DNA of 64,000 nucleotides from Bacillota bacterium (lineage in GTDB: Bacteria; Bacillota; Clostridia; Christensenellales; Aristaeellaceae): the NCBI GenBank assembly GCA_023416585.1, contig JAEZHM010000088.1, positions 1 to 64,000 on the forward strand, given 5' to 3'. This document shows, in pieces, positions 44,146 through 54,328 of the stretch. The notes under the pieces were generated by a model that did not search any database, was not told the DNA's origin, and worked only from the letters and a program-made list of their open reading frames with translations. The position numbers were made by a program, and so were the translations under genes. Within the stretch, counting starts at the first letter, position 1. The number at the start of each line of letters is the position of its first letter.

Positions 44146-46467
44146 TTATCCCAAATTTGGATGATAATCCAGAATGTTTTCACGAAATCGTCCAGGTGTT
44201 ATGCCCACGCTTTTCTTGAATACGCGAATGAGGGTATTGGTGTGCAGGTAACCTACTTGCAAAGCGATTTCCTGCAGCGATAGTTGTGTGGAGAGGAGCA
44301 TTTCTTTCACCTTGCTGATACGGACTTCATTAATATATTCCGGAAGGGACACATGCTTCCGTTCCTTGAAAATACGTGCCAAGTATGCTGTGTTCCGCGT
44401 AAAGTGCTCCGCAATCATCGCCATACTGAAGTTGGGTTCTGTGTAGTGGTTGTGGATATACTCAATTACGTGGCAAATCAGGTCGTCATGAGATGCACCT
44501 TCATCTCGCTGACTTTCTGCCAGTGCGATTAGATATGTTTCAATTTTCTCGAGCATCTCTCTCGTATGCTTGTTCTCAATCATATCAAGGGTAAAAGCTT
44601 GGGAAAGCGCCATAATCTCCGGTGAATAGTCCAGCAGCACGGACGACGCCTGTGCGATGGTATTTGCGATCGACAATAATGCCATGCGGATGGCCGGAAT
44701 GTTCCGTGTCTGCTCCATTTTCTGTGAAAGTTGGTGAAACAATCGAAGAGCTTCGCCAATACTGTCCTGCCGGATAAGCCGGTCCAGTAATGACTCATCC
44801 TCCACCCCATAGAGCGGGTGCTTGTCTATATTCTGGCCGTGCATGTCCTCAAAGAACAGAATTTGCCCCCCCCCCATCATACGATTGACTTCCATGGCGG
44901 TTACCACTTCCCGCTCCCCTTGCGCCACCTTCCAAAGTGAGTCCTGGACAGAGCTTACCGCTGCTGTGATGAAAAGTGAGTAATGCTGGATAAGCAATGC
45001 ATTTATATATTCCAAGTCCGCACGCAAGCACGTGCGGTAAGTTTCTGTTTCTTCCGGAGCGATGGACACAAGGAAGGTCAAATCCTCAGGCTGTTCGATA
45101 AGATAGACTGTTCGATTCTGCGCCAGTTGCTCCGTCAACATGTTTCCAGGCACAAAGTGGGTCATCAGCGCATCATCCGGCAGCTGCCCTTCTTCCTCCA
45201 TATCTCGTTCCACAAACGCGTGTACAACGACGAAGAGATCCGACCTGAAGACCAGATTGCACTGTTCCGCTTGTTCTACCCATTCACCCTCGTCACGCAC
45301 ATCTCCACGCAGTAGCGCTTGCAGCAGGCTCTGCTGAAGCAAACGGTTCCGTTGCATCATGTTGGATTTTGATTGCTGTTCGCGGTCAATCGCCTTTGTT
45401 ATCCAATGCTGAATCTCCGTCAGATCATCCATCTTTTTTTCTGGCTGCATTGCGCCGCCACGCTTCCTAAGCACCTGAAGAATGGCACCGATGGGGTTAT
45501 ACTGCCGCTTGGCAAACCAATAAGCAGCCGCCAGCCCGCACAGCAGCAGAACGCCAATGGCTGCAACACCAATGGCCAAGATCCAATGAGCTTTTGCAAG
45601 CAGCGCAGAAACCGGTACCAGTGACAAGCAAGTCCAGTTCCCCAATTTTGTTTCGGCCATATCTTGTACATACTCTATATCTCCCAGCCGCAAGCGGGAT
45701 CTTTGGGTATATGCGCTATTCAAGGCGTTACTCTTCTCCCAGACTTTGGTTAACTTCGGGTCCGTAGACATCACGACGCGGCCGTTTTGGTCGGTCAATA
45801 TAATCTGGGTATCCGGCGTCGTTTTGTGTTGACTAAACAAGTCGGCCCATTCTTCCTCGCTTTGCAAAAATATGATCAGCGCATTTACTTCGTTCCACCC
45901 GGAATTGCTCACCGGCCACATAAGCTCTATATATCGATTCATCGTGCCATCCGTTAGGCGCACATTGAAAGCTGCCCATTCAAAGGAAGTTGTTTGTTTG
46001 AGATCAGCACTCCATTGAGCGTAGGTTCGGCTCGCTTGGGACAAAAATATATCATAATAATCCCGCAGCGTATACTTTGCATTCTTTGTTACAATGAAGT
46101 CATTGTACTTAAAATATAGCAGCAGGCTTCCCGTCTGGCGGTTGGACAATTCCATTGCCCGCATCCGGTAGATCAGATTCTGTGCCATGAAGAGATGACG
46201 CGGCAGCAACGGTTCCCTGCGTGCGGCCAAGGCTGTAACGTCCGCTTGCATGCTCATTTCGCGCTGCACAGCCTGGGTGGTGTAGAATTTTTCATCAAGG
46301 GCGTTCCGCAGTTGAAGCAGTCTGTTCGTATTAGAACGATATAGTTCATCTGTCAGCGCACTTGTGAATGCGGCGCACAGGATCACGGCCAATGCCAAGG
46401 GCAGGATGAGCAGCACACAATTGGTTAACATCCAGCGCACGAGCATGCCAGGTTTTTTGCGGATCAC
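44146..46467 (-). CDS. Membrane sensor with C-terminal AraC-type DNA-binding domain
   Basis: 773 residues from a GTG at 46467, chosen because GGGGGG lies eight bases upstream; longer readings have no site. Two TM helices (about residues 10-35 and 295-320) enclose an extracellular dCache-like sensor. A cytoplasmic linker of about 250 residues follows, then two helix-turn-helix motifs: NFSMAMIAEHFTRNTAYLARIF and LSLQEIALQVGYLHTNTLIRVF, ending in VGITPGRFR. This is the one-component YesN/LplR-type arrangement next to LplB-type transporters. It is divergent from the binding protein at 46685 and most likely activates that operon on sensing a sugar. Confidence 0.9.
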   Translation of the reverse strand: MIRKKPGMLVRWMLTNCVLLILPLALAVILCAAFTSALTDELYRSNTNRLLQLRNALDEKFYTTQAVQREMSMQADVTALAARREPLLPRHLFMAQNLIYRMRAMELSNRQTGSLLLYFKYNDFIVTKNAKYTLRDYYDIFLSQASRTYAQWSADLKQTTSFEWAAFNVRLTDGTMNRYIELMWPVSNSGWNEVNALIIFLQSEEEWADLFSQHKTTPDTQIILTDQNGRVVMSTDPKLTKVWEKSNALNSAYTQRSRLRLGDIEYVQDMAETKLGNWTCLSLVPVSALLAKAHWILAIGVAAIGVLLLCGLAAAYWFAKRQYNPIGAILQVLRKRGGAMQPEKKMDDLTEIQHWITKAIDREQQSKSNMMQRNRLLQQSLLQALLRGDVRDEGEWVEQAEQCNLVFRSDLFVVVHAFVERDMEEEGQLPDDALMTHFVPGNMLTEQLAQNRTVYLIEQPEDLTFLVSIAPEETETYRTCLRADLEYINALLIQHYSLFITAAVSSVQDSLWKVAQGEREVVTAMEVNRMMGGGQILFFEDMHGQNIDKHPLYGVEDESLLDRLIRQDSIGEALRLFHQLSQKMEQTRNIPAIRMALLSIANTIAQASSVLLDYSPEIMALSQAFTLDMIENKHTREMLEKIETYLIALAESQRDEGASHDDLICHVIEYIHNHYTEPNFSMAMIAEHFTRNTAYLARIFKERKHVSLPEYINEVRISKVKEMLLSTQLSLQEIALQVGYLHTNTLIRVFKKSVGITPGRFRENILDYHPNLG

Positions 46468-46592
46468 GCCTTTTTCCCCCCTTCGAACGGGTTTCAGGTT
46501 TTTAAGGTTAAGTACACTATGCCATTTTTGGCATGTTAAAACAAGATTATCTACGATTGTGTAGATCATCCTATCAAATTGTTGATGTGAAA

Positions 46593-46666
46593 GCTACACT
46601 TTTGTTGATGTTTCATGAATTCGTAGTTTGCATCCATGAAGCCTGCAGTGCTACACTTTTGATAAT
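46593..46666 (+). promoter_or_regulatory. Direct repeats upstream of the second binding-protein gene
   Basis: GCTACACTTTTGTTGAT (46593-46609) and GCTACACTTTTGATAAT (46650-46666) share their first 12 bases and start 57 apart. Two tandem sites are typical for AraC-type activators; the second copy contains GATAAT, possibly a -10. Confidence 0.45.
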
Positions 46667-46684
46667 GAAAGGAGGAGCAAAAAA

Positions 46685-48241
46685 ATGTTGAAACGCTCTC
46701 TCTCGGTATTCTTAACGGTATCCCTGTTACTGACCCTGGGCGCCGGCTTTGCCGCCGCGGAAGCGCCCTATGCCTTCCCAGAGGGTTTGGAACTGAACTA
46801 CTATCTGCCCCTGTCGGACCAAGCTGCGGCCATCATTTCCAGCTTTAATGAAAATGAGGCCTATAAGCAAAAGGAGGAAAAAACCGGAGTTCACGTCACC
46901 TTTGATTCACCGCCTGCCGGTTCGTGGGCTGAGGCATTCAAGCTGCTCATTGCCGGAAAAGATCTGCCGGATATTATAGAAGAAGGTTCCGGCAGTCTCA
47001 GCGATTACCCGGGCGGCCCTGACCAGGCCATTGCGGATGGGGTGTATATCGATCTGGCGCCGCTGATCCCGCTCTATGCCCCCAACTACAACAAGCTGTT
47101 GGAAGACCCGGAATTCCGCAAGGAAGTGACAACGGATAAAGGCGCAATCCCTGCGTTCTTCTGCGCTCACACGGCTAAGGAACCGGCATGGTCCGGCCCC
47201 GTCGTCCGCTTGGATTGGCTCAAGGAACAAGGGCTGGAAATCCCCGTTACCCTTGCTGATTGGGAAAACATGCTGATTAAGTTCCGTGATGCGTATGGCT
47301 GCGAAGCTCCCTTGCAGCTCAACGTGCGTGGTGTGCCGGATTACGGCGAATTTGTAGGCGCTTTTGATGTAGCGCCCGGCACGTTCCAAATCGATGGCGT
47401 TGTGAAATACGGCCCCGTCGAAGCAGGATTCCGTGATTATGTCACCCTGATGCACAAATGGTATGAAGAAGGATTGATCGATCCGGAATTTCCCACCCGT
47501 GACGGAACGAGCGCCGATGCCCTTGCCACCACCGGCCGCGCCGGTGCATGGACCGGCGACTACAACAACAAATTAAACACTTACATCAGCATAGTGCGCA
47601 AAACCGGCGACGAAAAGTACGACTTGGAAGCCGCGCCTTATCCGGTACGCGAAGCGGGCATGGTAAGCCACGTCCGGCAGACGAACTTTAAAAACAAGTT
47701 ATCTGGCGCGTTTATCACCACCAGCTGCAAAGATGTTGAGGCAGCCATGCGCTGGATGGACTGGAACTATTCTGAAGAAGGCATGATGCTCTTTAACTAC
47801 GGTATCGAAGGTCTGACATATGATGTGATCGACGGCCTGCCCTACTATTCCGATTTCTATAACAAGAATCCGGATGGAATCGCTCCCGGTCACATGTCTT
47901 GGAAGTATCGTACCAGCTATGGCCCGTATCTGCGCCTGTTCACCATGCAGCGTGTTCATGTTCCGAATCCTAAGACCGACAACACCTACACTGTATGGGA
48001 GTCCAATGGTGACAACGCATACTCTCTGCCGATGGTCACCTATACGGCGGAAGAATCTTCCGAGCGTTCCCGCTTGCTAAACGAAATCAAGATGTACCAG
48101 GAACCCATGATCGCCAAATTCATCACTGGTGATGAACCTCTGGAGAATTTTGATGCCTATTTGGCACACATGAAAGAACTAGGCGTCGATCGTGTCATTG
48201 AAATCACTCAGGGTGCTCTTGACCGCTATATCGGGCGGTAA
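46685..48241 (+). CDS. Extracellular solute-binding protein of second ABC importer
   Basis: 518 residues, LipO/YtcQ-like size. The signal peptide MLKRSLSVFLTVSLLLTLGA ends near GFAAAEAPY with no lipobox cysteine. FKLLIAGKDLPDIIEEG and RWMDWNYSEEGMMLFNYGIEG are usual for large oligosaccharide-binding proteins of LplB/YtcP systems. Start set by AAAGGAGGAG. It is separated from the permeases by a terminator-like hairpin, giving extra binding protein. Ligand likely a plant or host oligosaccharide or sugar acid. Confidence 0.9.
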   Translation: MLKRSLSVFLTVSLLLTLGAGFAAAEAPYAFPEGLELNYYLPLSDQAAAIISSFNENEAYKQKEEKTGVHVTFDSPPAGSWAEAFKLLIAGKDLPDIIEEGSGSLSDYPGGPDQAIADGVYIDLAPLIPLYAPNYNKLLEDPEFRKEVTTDKGAIPAFFCAHTAKEPAWSGPVVRLDWLKEQGLEIPVTLADWENMLIKFRDAYGCEAPLQLNVRGVPDYGEFVGAFDVAPGTFQIDGVVKYGPVEAGFRDYVTLMHKWYEEGLIDPEFPTRDGTSADALATTGRAGAWTGDYNNKLNTYISIVRKTGDEKYDLEAAPYPVREAGMVSHVRQTNFKNKLSGAFITTSCKDVEAAMRWMDWNYSEEGMMLFNYGIEGLTYDVIDGLPYYSDFYNKNPDGIAPGHMSWKYRTSYGPYLRLFTMQRVHVPNPKTDNTYTVWESNGDNAYSLPMVTYTAEESSERSRLLNEIKMYQEPMIAKFITGDEPLENFDAYLAHMKELGVDRVIEITQGALDRYIGR

Positions 48242-48258
48242 GCAATTCTCATGTCTCT

Positions 48259-48298
48259 GCGCGGGAGAGGGAGTGCTTTCTCCCGCGCGTCTTTTTTT
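48259..48298 (+). terminator. Internal terminator after the binding-protein gene
   Basis: GCGCGGGAGA and TCTCCCGCGC pair across ten bases, followed by GTCTTTTTTT. It lies inside the operon, so it probably allows partial read-through to the permeases. Confidence 0.75.
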
Positions 48299-48324
48299 GT
48301 GGTATATGTGAAGAAGGTGATTCG

Positions 48325-49278
48325 ATGTCGGTTCGAGCAGGTGTAAGCCCATCTGTGTTTTCGCGTCCATCCCGGTTGCGCCGCATTCGCAGGGACTTTA
48401 AGATTAACGCCTTGGTTTACGTTCTGGCTATGCTGGTTCTGGCCTATTACGTTTTATTTCACTATCTGCCAATGTATGGTATCATCATATCTTTTCAGGA
48501 CTACAGCCCCAGAAGAGGAGTGCTTGGAAGCCCTTGGGTGGGCTTGAAGCACTTCAAGAGCTTCTTTAGCAGTCCTTCCCTCGGCCAGATCGTCAGCAAC
48601 ACGGTGATGATCAACGTGCTTGATTTGGTGATAGGATTCCCCATTCCTATTATTTTTGCGTTGCTGCTCAACGAGCTTCACATGCCCAAGTTCAAGCGAA
48701 CCATCCAGTCTATGACGTACATGCCGCACTTTTTATCGCTGGTTGTGGTCTGTGGCATGATTCGGGAGTTTACGGCGTCGGATGGGTTGATTAACCAGAT
48801 CACCACGCTCTTTTCTGCAAAGCCTGTGAATTTTCTGGGCAAAGCGCAGTACTTCCAGATGGTGTACGTGCTCTCGGGCATCTGGCAGGGCTTTGGCTGG
48901 AGCAGCATCATCTACATTGCAGCCGTTGCCGGCGTAGATCGGGAACTGTATGAGTCGGCCATGCTGGACGGGGCGAACCGCCTTAAGCAGGCCTGGCACA
49001 TTACATTACCGGGCATCGCTCCCACGATTACCATACTATTGATCATGCGTATTGGCAGCATGATGAGCGTGGGCTACGAAAAAATCATGCTGCTGTATAA
49101 TCCGATGACTTATGAAACGGCGGATGTTATTTCCACATACATATACCGTATCGGAATCTTGGATGCGAACTACAGCTTTTCATCCGCTGTAGGCCTGTTC
49201 AATTCAGTCGTCAACTTCACGCTGTTGCTTTCTGCGAATTTCATTAGCAAGAGAGTCGGCGAGACGTCATTATTTTAG
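48325..49278 (+). CDS. ABC transporter permease, LplB type
   Basis: 317 residues with six TM helices after a basic N-terminus. YLPMYGIIISFQDYSPRRGV and WVGLKHFKSFF are LplB hallmarks; the EAA loop is ESAMLDGANRLKQAWHITLPGI. Start supported by AAGGTG. Pairs with the next gene, 11 bases downstream. Confidence 0.93.
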   Translation: MSVRAGVSPSVFSRPSRLRRIRRDFKINALVYVLAMLVLAYYVLFHYLPMYGIIISFQDYSPRRGVLGSPWVGLKHFKSFFSSPSLGQIVSNTVMINVLDLVIGFPIPIIFALLLNELHMPKFKRTIQSMTYMPHFLSLVVVCGMIREFTASDGLINQITTLFSAKPVNFLGKAQYFQMVYVLSGIWQGFGWSSIIYIAAVAGVDRELYESAMLDGANRLKQAWHITLPGIAPTITILLIMRIGSMMSVGYEKIMLLYNPMTYETADVISTYIYRIGILDANYSFSSAVGLFNSVVNFTLLLSANFISKRVGETSLF

Positions 49279-49289
49279 GAGGCTACGGC

Positions 49290-50174
49290 ATGAAGCAATC
49301 CTTAAGTGGTCGCGTGTTCGACATAATGAATGCCGTACTTATGATCGTACTGGCGGTGATTTGCATATACCCTATGGTATATGTACTCTTATCCTCTGTT
49401 AGCAATCCATCCTACCTGATGATGCGCAGCGGCGTTATGCTATGGCCCAGAGGTTTTACGCTCGAAGGGTATGGGTTGGTTTTCCGCAATCCGAATATTC
49501 TTATCGCTTATCGAAACACTGCCGTGTACCTATTGACGGGCACAGCCCTGCAGATGGTCATGACCTCCATTGCCGCATATGTCCTCTCTCGAAAGACATT
49601 CTTTTTTCGCAATGCGCTGTCCTTGATCATCGTGTTCACCATGTATTTTGGCGGCGGTATGATCCCTTACTACCTGACTATTAAAGAAACGCTGGGTATG
49701 TACAATTCCCTGGCGGCGATGATTATACCCGGTGCGATCTCTACGTGGAATCTGATTATCATGCGCACATCGTTTCAGAGCATCCCAGCCAGCCTGGAGG
49801 AATCCGCTTCGCTGGATGGTGCGAGCCATTTGACGATATTGTTTCGAATTATTGTGCCGCTTTCTATGCCCACGATGGCTGTGATAACGCTGTATTATGC
49901 TGTAGGGCATTGGAATTCATGGTTTAACGCGCTGCTGTTTTTGCGGGATCGAAGCCGTTTTCCGCTTCAACTGATCCTGCGCGAAATCCTCATCACCAAC
50001 CAGACCATCGAATTGCTTGATGTAACCCAAGTGGACCAGATGATGAAGGATGATTACCGCCGGCTGGTTCAATACTGTACGATTATTGTCGCCACAGTGC
50101 CTATCTTGTTAGCCTATCCGTTTTTACAGCGCTTTTTTGTTAAGGGTATCATGGTTGGCGCTTTGAAAGGATAA
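49290..50174 (+). CDS. ABC transporter permease, YtcP type
   Basis: 294 residues, six TM helices. IYPMVYVLLSSVSNPSYLM, GVMLWPRGFTLEGY and the EAA loop EESASLDGASHLTILFRIIVP identify the family, as does the C-terminus FFVKGIMVGALKG. Start has AGGAGG seven bases upstream. No ATPase gene is linked. Confidence 0.93.
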   Translation: MKQSLSGRVFDIMNAVLMIVLAVICIYPMVYVLLSSVSNPSYLMMRSGVMLWPRGFTLEGYGLVFRNPNILIAYRNTAVYLLTGTALQMVMTSIAAYVLSRKTFFFRNALSLIIVFTMYFGGGMIPYYLTIKETLGMYNSLAAMIIPGAISTWNLIIMRTSFQSIPASLEESASLDGASHLTILFRIIVPLSMPTMAVITLYYAVGHWNSWFNALLFLRDRSRFPLQLILREILITNQTIELLDVTQVDQMMKDDYRRLVQYCTIIVATVPILLAYPFLQRFFVKGIMVGALKG

Positions 50175-50179
50175 TTGCC

Positions 50180-51238
50180 ATGATCATGAAGCATCCACCA
50201 ATCAGTTGGGAGCATCTGGGGCCTGCAATGGAGCGTGGCACAAGCGGAAGTCCGGACGCTGACGTGACTGGGGATCCCTGCATCGTATGGGACGAAACAG
50301 AGAATGCCTTTCGCATGTTTTACTTTGGCCAACGCCATGAAGAAGGCCGGGAAATCAACTGCATTATGCATGCGTTGTCGCAGGGGCCTGCCCATGTGGG
50401 TCCAGGGCAGTGGCGCAAATGCGGGGCCATACAATATGAGAACCCGCAGGACTTGCCAGGAGATGCACACAAGCCCTATGTGCTGATGGACGCCTGGCAT
50501 ATAAACCGCGCCGCCCGGGTGGACGGGCTGTTTATGCTCTATTTTGTCATTTGGGAGCAGGAACACAAAAAGATCTACCGCGCAGCCGCCAGGAAACTGG
50601 CTGGTCCTTGGCGTGTGCAACCGGAACCGGTATTGGAACTCGGTGTAGAGGACGCCTTCGACGGCTATCATGTAGACACTGTTTCGTCATTCTATTTTGC
50701 TGAGCAAGCTCGGACGTTGCTTTTCTATAAGGGATACCCGCTTGTACCGCAGCCGGATACGCTAAACTCACCATATGGCTCCCGCACCGCTGCAGCCTGG
50801 ATGAAGGACGGCGATACCACCGCTTCCCGAGCGGGCGTTGTACTCAAACCCGCCGGTGACGGCACATGGTACGCTGGGTGGACGGCAGGCATGCAGATCA
50901 TCCCGGCAGATGGAGGCGGCTGGTGGGCACTATGTAACGCCAGCCCTACGCCACCGGCGCCTGTGGCAATCTCGCCGCAGATGCGAGAACCAGCGCCTAG
51001 CCTGGGAGGATGGGCATATACCCCTGATCACGATCCGACAATCGGATGGCAATTCCAGCATGAACCTATTGTCTCACTCCTGAACCTTCCGGCGAATGCG
51101 GTGGCCCAGGGCGAATGTGTCAATCTATGGCGGCATCATCTGCTGCTGACCGATGATGGCTTTGCATATTTATTCTATAACAGTGGGGCCTATGGCAGCG
51201 AGAGGATGTTTGTACGCCGCGCCATCATCCCAGAGTAG
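50180..51238 (+). CDS. Five-bladed propeller glycosidase-like protein (GH43/GH32-like)
   Basis: 352 residues with no signal peptide. The blades begin with motifs such as TGDPCIVWDETENAFRMFYFG, HKPYVLMDAW and LTDDGFAYLFYNSG, which recall the furanosidase beta-propeller superfamily (GH43, GH32, GH62, GH130). Acidic residues in DADVTGDP and in GVEDAFDGYHVD are candidates for catalysis. It follows the permease by five bases, so it probably processes the imported saccharide. Exact GH family uncertain. Confidence 0.65.
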   Translation: MIMKHPPISWEHLGPAMERGTSGSPDADVTGDPCIVWDETENAFRMFYFGQRHEEGREINCIMHALSQGPAHVGPGQWRKCGAIQYENPQDLPGDAHKPYVLMDAWHINRAARVDGLFMLYFVIWEQEHKKIYRAAARKLAGPWRVQPEPVLELGVEDAFDGYHVDTVSSFYFAEQARTLLFYKGYPLVPQPDTLNSPYGSRTAAAWMKDGDTTASRAGVVLKPAGDGTWYAGWTAGMQIIPADGGGWWALCNASPTPPAPVAISPQMREPAPSLGGWAYTPDHDPTIGWQFQHEPIVSLLNLPANAVAQGECVNLWRHHLLLTDDGFAYLFYNSGAYGSERMFVRRAIIPE

Positions 51239-51271
51239 GAGTCAAACAAACCCATTCCCTGGCATTTGCAT

Positions 51272-52126
51272 TCATCCCGCGAACCGCGCCCCTTTAGGAC
51301 CCTGCACGCCAACATCCGCATAAAACACACCGCCGGCATGCGGCGCATCATCGTCCTCCGTTGCACTGGTGATATAAAGTGTCCTCATGTCCGGTCCGCC
51401 GAAGCAGCAGGACGTTGTGTAGCGCACGGGCACATCCACCCGCGCCAACTGGCTGCCATCCCGCGGATCATAGCGTCCGACACAGCCGCCGCCCCAGTGT
51501 GCAATCCACAGCATTCCCTCGTTATCAATCGCCATGCCGTCGGGGAAACCATCATTTCCGGAAAAGGTCACGGCGACACGGCTTGCGCCGAGCGCACCGG
51601 TCGCTTCATCGTACGCGAAGGCGCGCACGCATCGATCGCCCGTGTCGATGTAATACATTGTTCTAGCATCCGCAGAAAAAGCCAGACCATTGGAGCAAGT
51701 GACACCAGTCAGCATGGCCTGCACACTGCCATCCACATCCAGACAAAAAAGCGTGCCCAAGTTGCGTTCGCCGGGGAACAGGTTCATGGTGCCTGCAATG
51801 AAACGCCCTTTGGGGTCGCACTTTCCGTCGTTAAAGCGCACGCGTGCCGACAAGGGATCCGGCCGCGCCGCCGCAACAAACGCGCCGTCTGCTCCATAGT
51901 GGTAGAACCCTGTGGTCAGCGCTGCGACGAATCCGCCTTGCTCGCGCAGCGCCATCGCACCTACACACTGGCCTAACATCCACACACGGTGCATGCCGGT
52001 CTTAATCTGCCTTGCGTGTACCTGACAGCGCGTGATATCCACCCAGTACAGGGTACCTTCGCGTTCATCCCAAACCGGGCCTTCGCCAAGCGCGCAGTGT
52101 GCGTCAAGGAACAGTTCTGCAAGCAT
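51272..52126 (-). CDS. SMP-30/gluconolactonase family lactonase
   Basis: 284 residues from the ATG at 52126 (GGGGGAGG seven bases upstream). The six-bladed propeller has the expected ligands: E in ALGEGPVWDE, N in RVRFNDGKCDPKGRF, N in CSNGLAF and D in FPDGMAIDNEG. Hydrolyses sugar lactones to aldonic acids with a divalent metal. It is the only minus-strand gene in this block, facing the binding-protein operon, and is divergent from the aldolase gene. Confidence 0.9.
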   Translation of the reverse strand: MLAELFLDAHCALGEGPVWDEREGTLYWVDITRCQVHARQIKTGMHRVWMLGQCVGAMALREQGGFVAALTTGFYHYGADGAFVAAARPDPLSARVRFNDGKCDPKGRFIAGTMNLFPGERNLGTLFCLDVDGSVQAMLTGVTCSNGLAFSADARTMYYIDTGDRCVRAFAYDEATGALGASRVAVTFSGNDGFPDGMAIDNEGMLWIAHWGGGCVGRYDPRDGSQLARVDVPVRYTTSCCFGGPDMRTLYITSATEDDDAPHAGGVFYADVGVQGPKGARFAG

Positions 52127-52242
52127 CAAAATGCCTCCCCCGATTTTCCTCTTTAAGTACATAGATTGTACGTTGCCGGGCAATGAATTGCAACTGTTTC
52201 CTGATACTGCAGCTTATATTACATTTTTATAAGGAGGATCCT

Positions 52243-53154
52243 GTGAAAAGATTTCGGGGAATCTACGCCATTTTGACCACACCCTTTCGAGAGGATTTGA
52301 GTTTGGACGAGCCAAGCCTTAAGCGCATGGTGAACTTCTGTGTGGCTGCCGGCAGCCATGGCATCGTGGTGCCGGTCAACGCCAGCGAGTACACGTCGCT
52401 CAGCGACGAAGAGCGCAAGACACTTGTGCGCTGGGCGGTGGAAACATGTGCAGGACGCATCCCCGTAATCGCTGGCGTAGCCGGAGTATCTATCCCTGTG
52501 GCGGTAGACTTCGCACGCCATGCGCGCCAGGCAGGCGCGGACGGAGTCATCGCCATGCCGCCTTATATCAACAAGGCATCGCGCCCTGAGCGGCTGGAGT
52601 ACTATCAGCGTATCGCCGAGGCCGCTGATCTGCCGGTTTTCATCCAAAACTATAACGAGCCCATCGGCACAGCGCTGAGTGCCGAGGAGTGTGTGGACAT
52701 TGTACAAAAGGTGGAGCATGTGCGGTACATAAAAGAAGAGACGACCTTCTCCAGTCACACGCTTACTAAGATCGAGGAACTCGCCGTGCCGTTGCCATCC
52801 GGAAAATATCTGGGAACCATGGGCGGAAAGGCTGGCAAATACCTGATTGATGAGTACCGCAGGGGCTGTTGCGGCAACATGCCTGCCTGCGAAGTGGTGG
52901 ACATCCAGGTGCGCATCTGGAATCTGTTGGAGCAGGGCCGCGAAGCCGAGGCCGCGGCTGTTTTCAACCGCGTGTTGCCGCTGCTCAACTTTGAGGCCAT
53001 GTATGGCTCGGCCCTCTACAAGGCACTGCTCAAGCGCCGGGGCATCATCGACTGTGCGCGCGTACGCCAGATGGGCGGACGCAATCTTGATACGTTGGAT
53101 TTGGTAGAGCTTGATCGCATCTACGCGGAGATCGAATCTCTTTTCACCGTATAA
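52243..53154 (+). CDS. DapA/NanA-family 2-keto-3-deoxy aldonate aldolase-like protein
   Basis: 303 residues from a GTG at 52243 (AAGGAGG five bases upstream). The barrel keeps the Schiff-base lysine in RYIKEETT (K164) and the tyrosine in FIQNYNEP (Y137). The usual G-T-T-G-E segment is VNASEY, so it is not a true DapA. In this context (dehydratase next door) it most likely cleaves a 2-keto-3-deoxy sugar acid to pyruvate and an aldehyde. Confidence 0.85.
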   Translation: MKRFRGIYAILTTPFREDLSLDEPSLKRMVNFCVAAGSHGIVVPVNASEYTSLSDEERKTLVRWAVETCAGRIPVIAGVAGVSIPVAVDFARHARQAGADGVIAMPPYINKASRPERLEYYQRIAEAADLPVFIQNYNEPIGTALSAEECVDIVQKVEHVRYIKEETTFSSHTLTKIEELAVPLPSGKYLGTMGGKAGKYLIDEYRRGCCGNMPACEVVDIQVRIWNLLEQGREAEAAAVFNRVLPLLNFEAMYGSALYKALLKRRGIIDCARVRQMGGRNLDTLDLVELDRIYAEIESLFTV

Positions 53155-53176
53155 TCCGCTGCATGCAGGAGGAACC

Positions 53177-54328
53177 ATGAAAATTACCGATATTCGCACC
53201 TTTATCGTGGGAAATCCGTGGAAGAATTGGCTGTTCGTGAAGGTCTATACAGATGTGGGGATTGAAGGCTTGGGCGAGGCCACCTCAGGATTGTCCACCA
53301 AACCGGTGGAGGCAGCACTGCACGAAATGAAGCATCTGGCCATTGGGGAGGACCCGCGGGACATCCCGCGCCTGATGGACAAGCTGTACCGCGCGCTTTT
53401 TCTGGCCGAGGACAGCATCAACCAGCACGCTTTCTCCGGGCTCAATATCGCTTGCTGGGATATTTTGGGCAAGTCTGCGGGATTACCGTTGTACCGGCTG
53501 CTTGGCGGAAAGGTGCGTGACGCGCTCCGCGCGTATGCCAATGGTTGGTATCAAGGGCCGAGCGATCCTGTCTTCTTTGCCAAGCGCGCTAAAGAAGTTG
53601 CCCAGATTGGCTACACCGCACTGAAGTTTGATCCCTTTGGGAACTCCTATCAGAATCTGAGCGGCCCAGAGATCGGCAGAGCGATAGAAAACGTTGCGGC
53701 CGTACGCGAGGCCGTAGGCCCAAATGTGGATATCCTCATTGAGGCACACGACCGTTTCAGTTACACCACCGCCGTTGAGGTTGGCCACCGTCTTGAGCCC
53801 TACCGGCCAATGTGGTATGAAACGCCTTGCATGTCCAACGATATCGATATGACGTGCGAGGTCGCAAGACAGGTACCCGTACCGGTGGCTGCCGGCGAAC
53901 GCTATACAACGCTGCGCCAGCAGAGGGCGCTGCTCGCAGGCGGCGTGGGCATTATTCAACCGGAGACGCTCAGCATGGGCGGCATCAGCGGTACCCTGGA
54001 TACCGCCGCACTGGCCCGCGCATATGGCGCGTGGGTTGCTCCTCACTGCGCGCAGAGCCCGCTGACCACGGCCATCAATGTGCACATCGGTCTTAGCACA
54101 CCCAACGTGTTGATTCAAGAGTGTTTTGACGAGTTTCATATTGATTGGGCCAAACAGGTACTTGCCGGTTGTCCTATTGTAAAGAATGGGTACCTGTACT
54201 TGGAAAACGAAAATCCAGGGCATGGCGTCACGCTGGATGAGAATGCGTGTCAAGCGCATCCGTATAGTCCTCACAATTTCCTTCGGTTGTTTGACGAGGG
54301 CTGGGAAAAGCGGAGGATTTCCGAATGA
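53177..54328 (+). CDS. Enolase-superfamily sugar-acid dehydratase (mandelate racemase/MLE type)
   Basis: 383 residues from the ATG at 53177 (AGGAGG five bases upstream). The N-terminal cap MKITDIRTFIVGNPWKN precedes the barrel. ALKFDPFG supplies the strand-2 lysine; DILIEAHDRFS, YETPCMS and AAGERY carry the metal ligands; and VAPHCAQSPL has the catalytic histidine. This matches aldonate/galactonate-type dehydratases. It would convert an aldonic acid to the 2-keto-3-deoxy acid cleaved by the product of the preceding gene, 22 bases upstream. Confidence 0.9.
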   Translation: MKITDIRTFIVGNPWKNWLFVKVYTDVGIEGLGEATSGLSTKPVEAALHEMKHLAIGEDPRDIPRLMDKLYRALFLAEDSINQHAFSGLNIACWDILGKSAGLPLYRLLGGKVRDALRAYANGWYQGPSDPVFFAKRAKEVAQIGYTALKFDPFGNSYQNLSGPEIGRAIENVAAVREAVGPNVDILIEAHDRFSYTTAVEVGHRLEPYRPMWYETPCMSNDIDMTCEVARQVPVPVAAGERYTTLRQQRALLAGGVGIIQPETLSMGGISGTLDTAALARAYGAWVAPHCAQSPLTTAINVHIGLSTPNVLIQECFDEFHIDWAKQVLAGCPIVKNGYLYLENENPGHGVTLDENACQAHPYSPHNFLRLFDEGWEKRRISE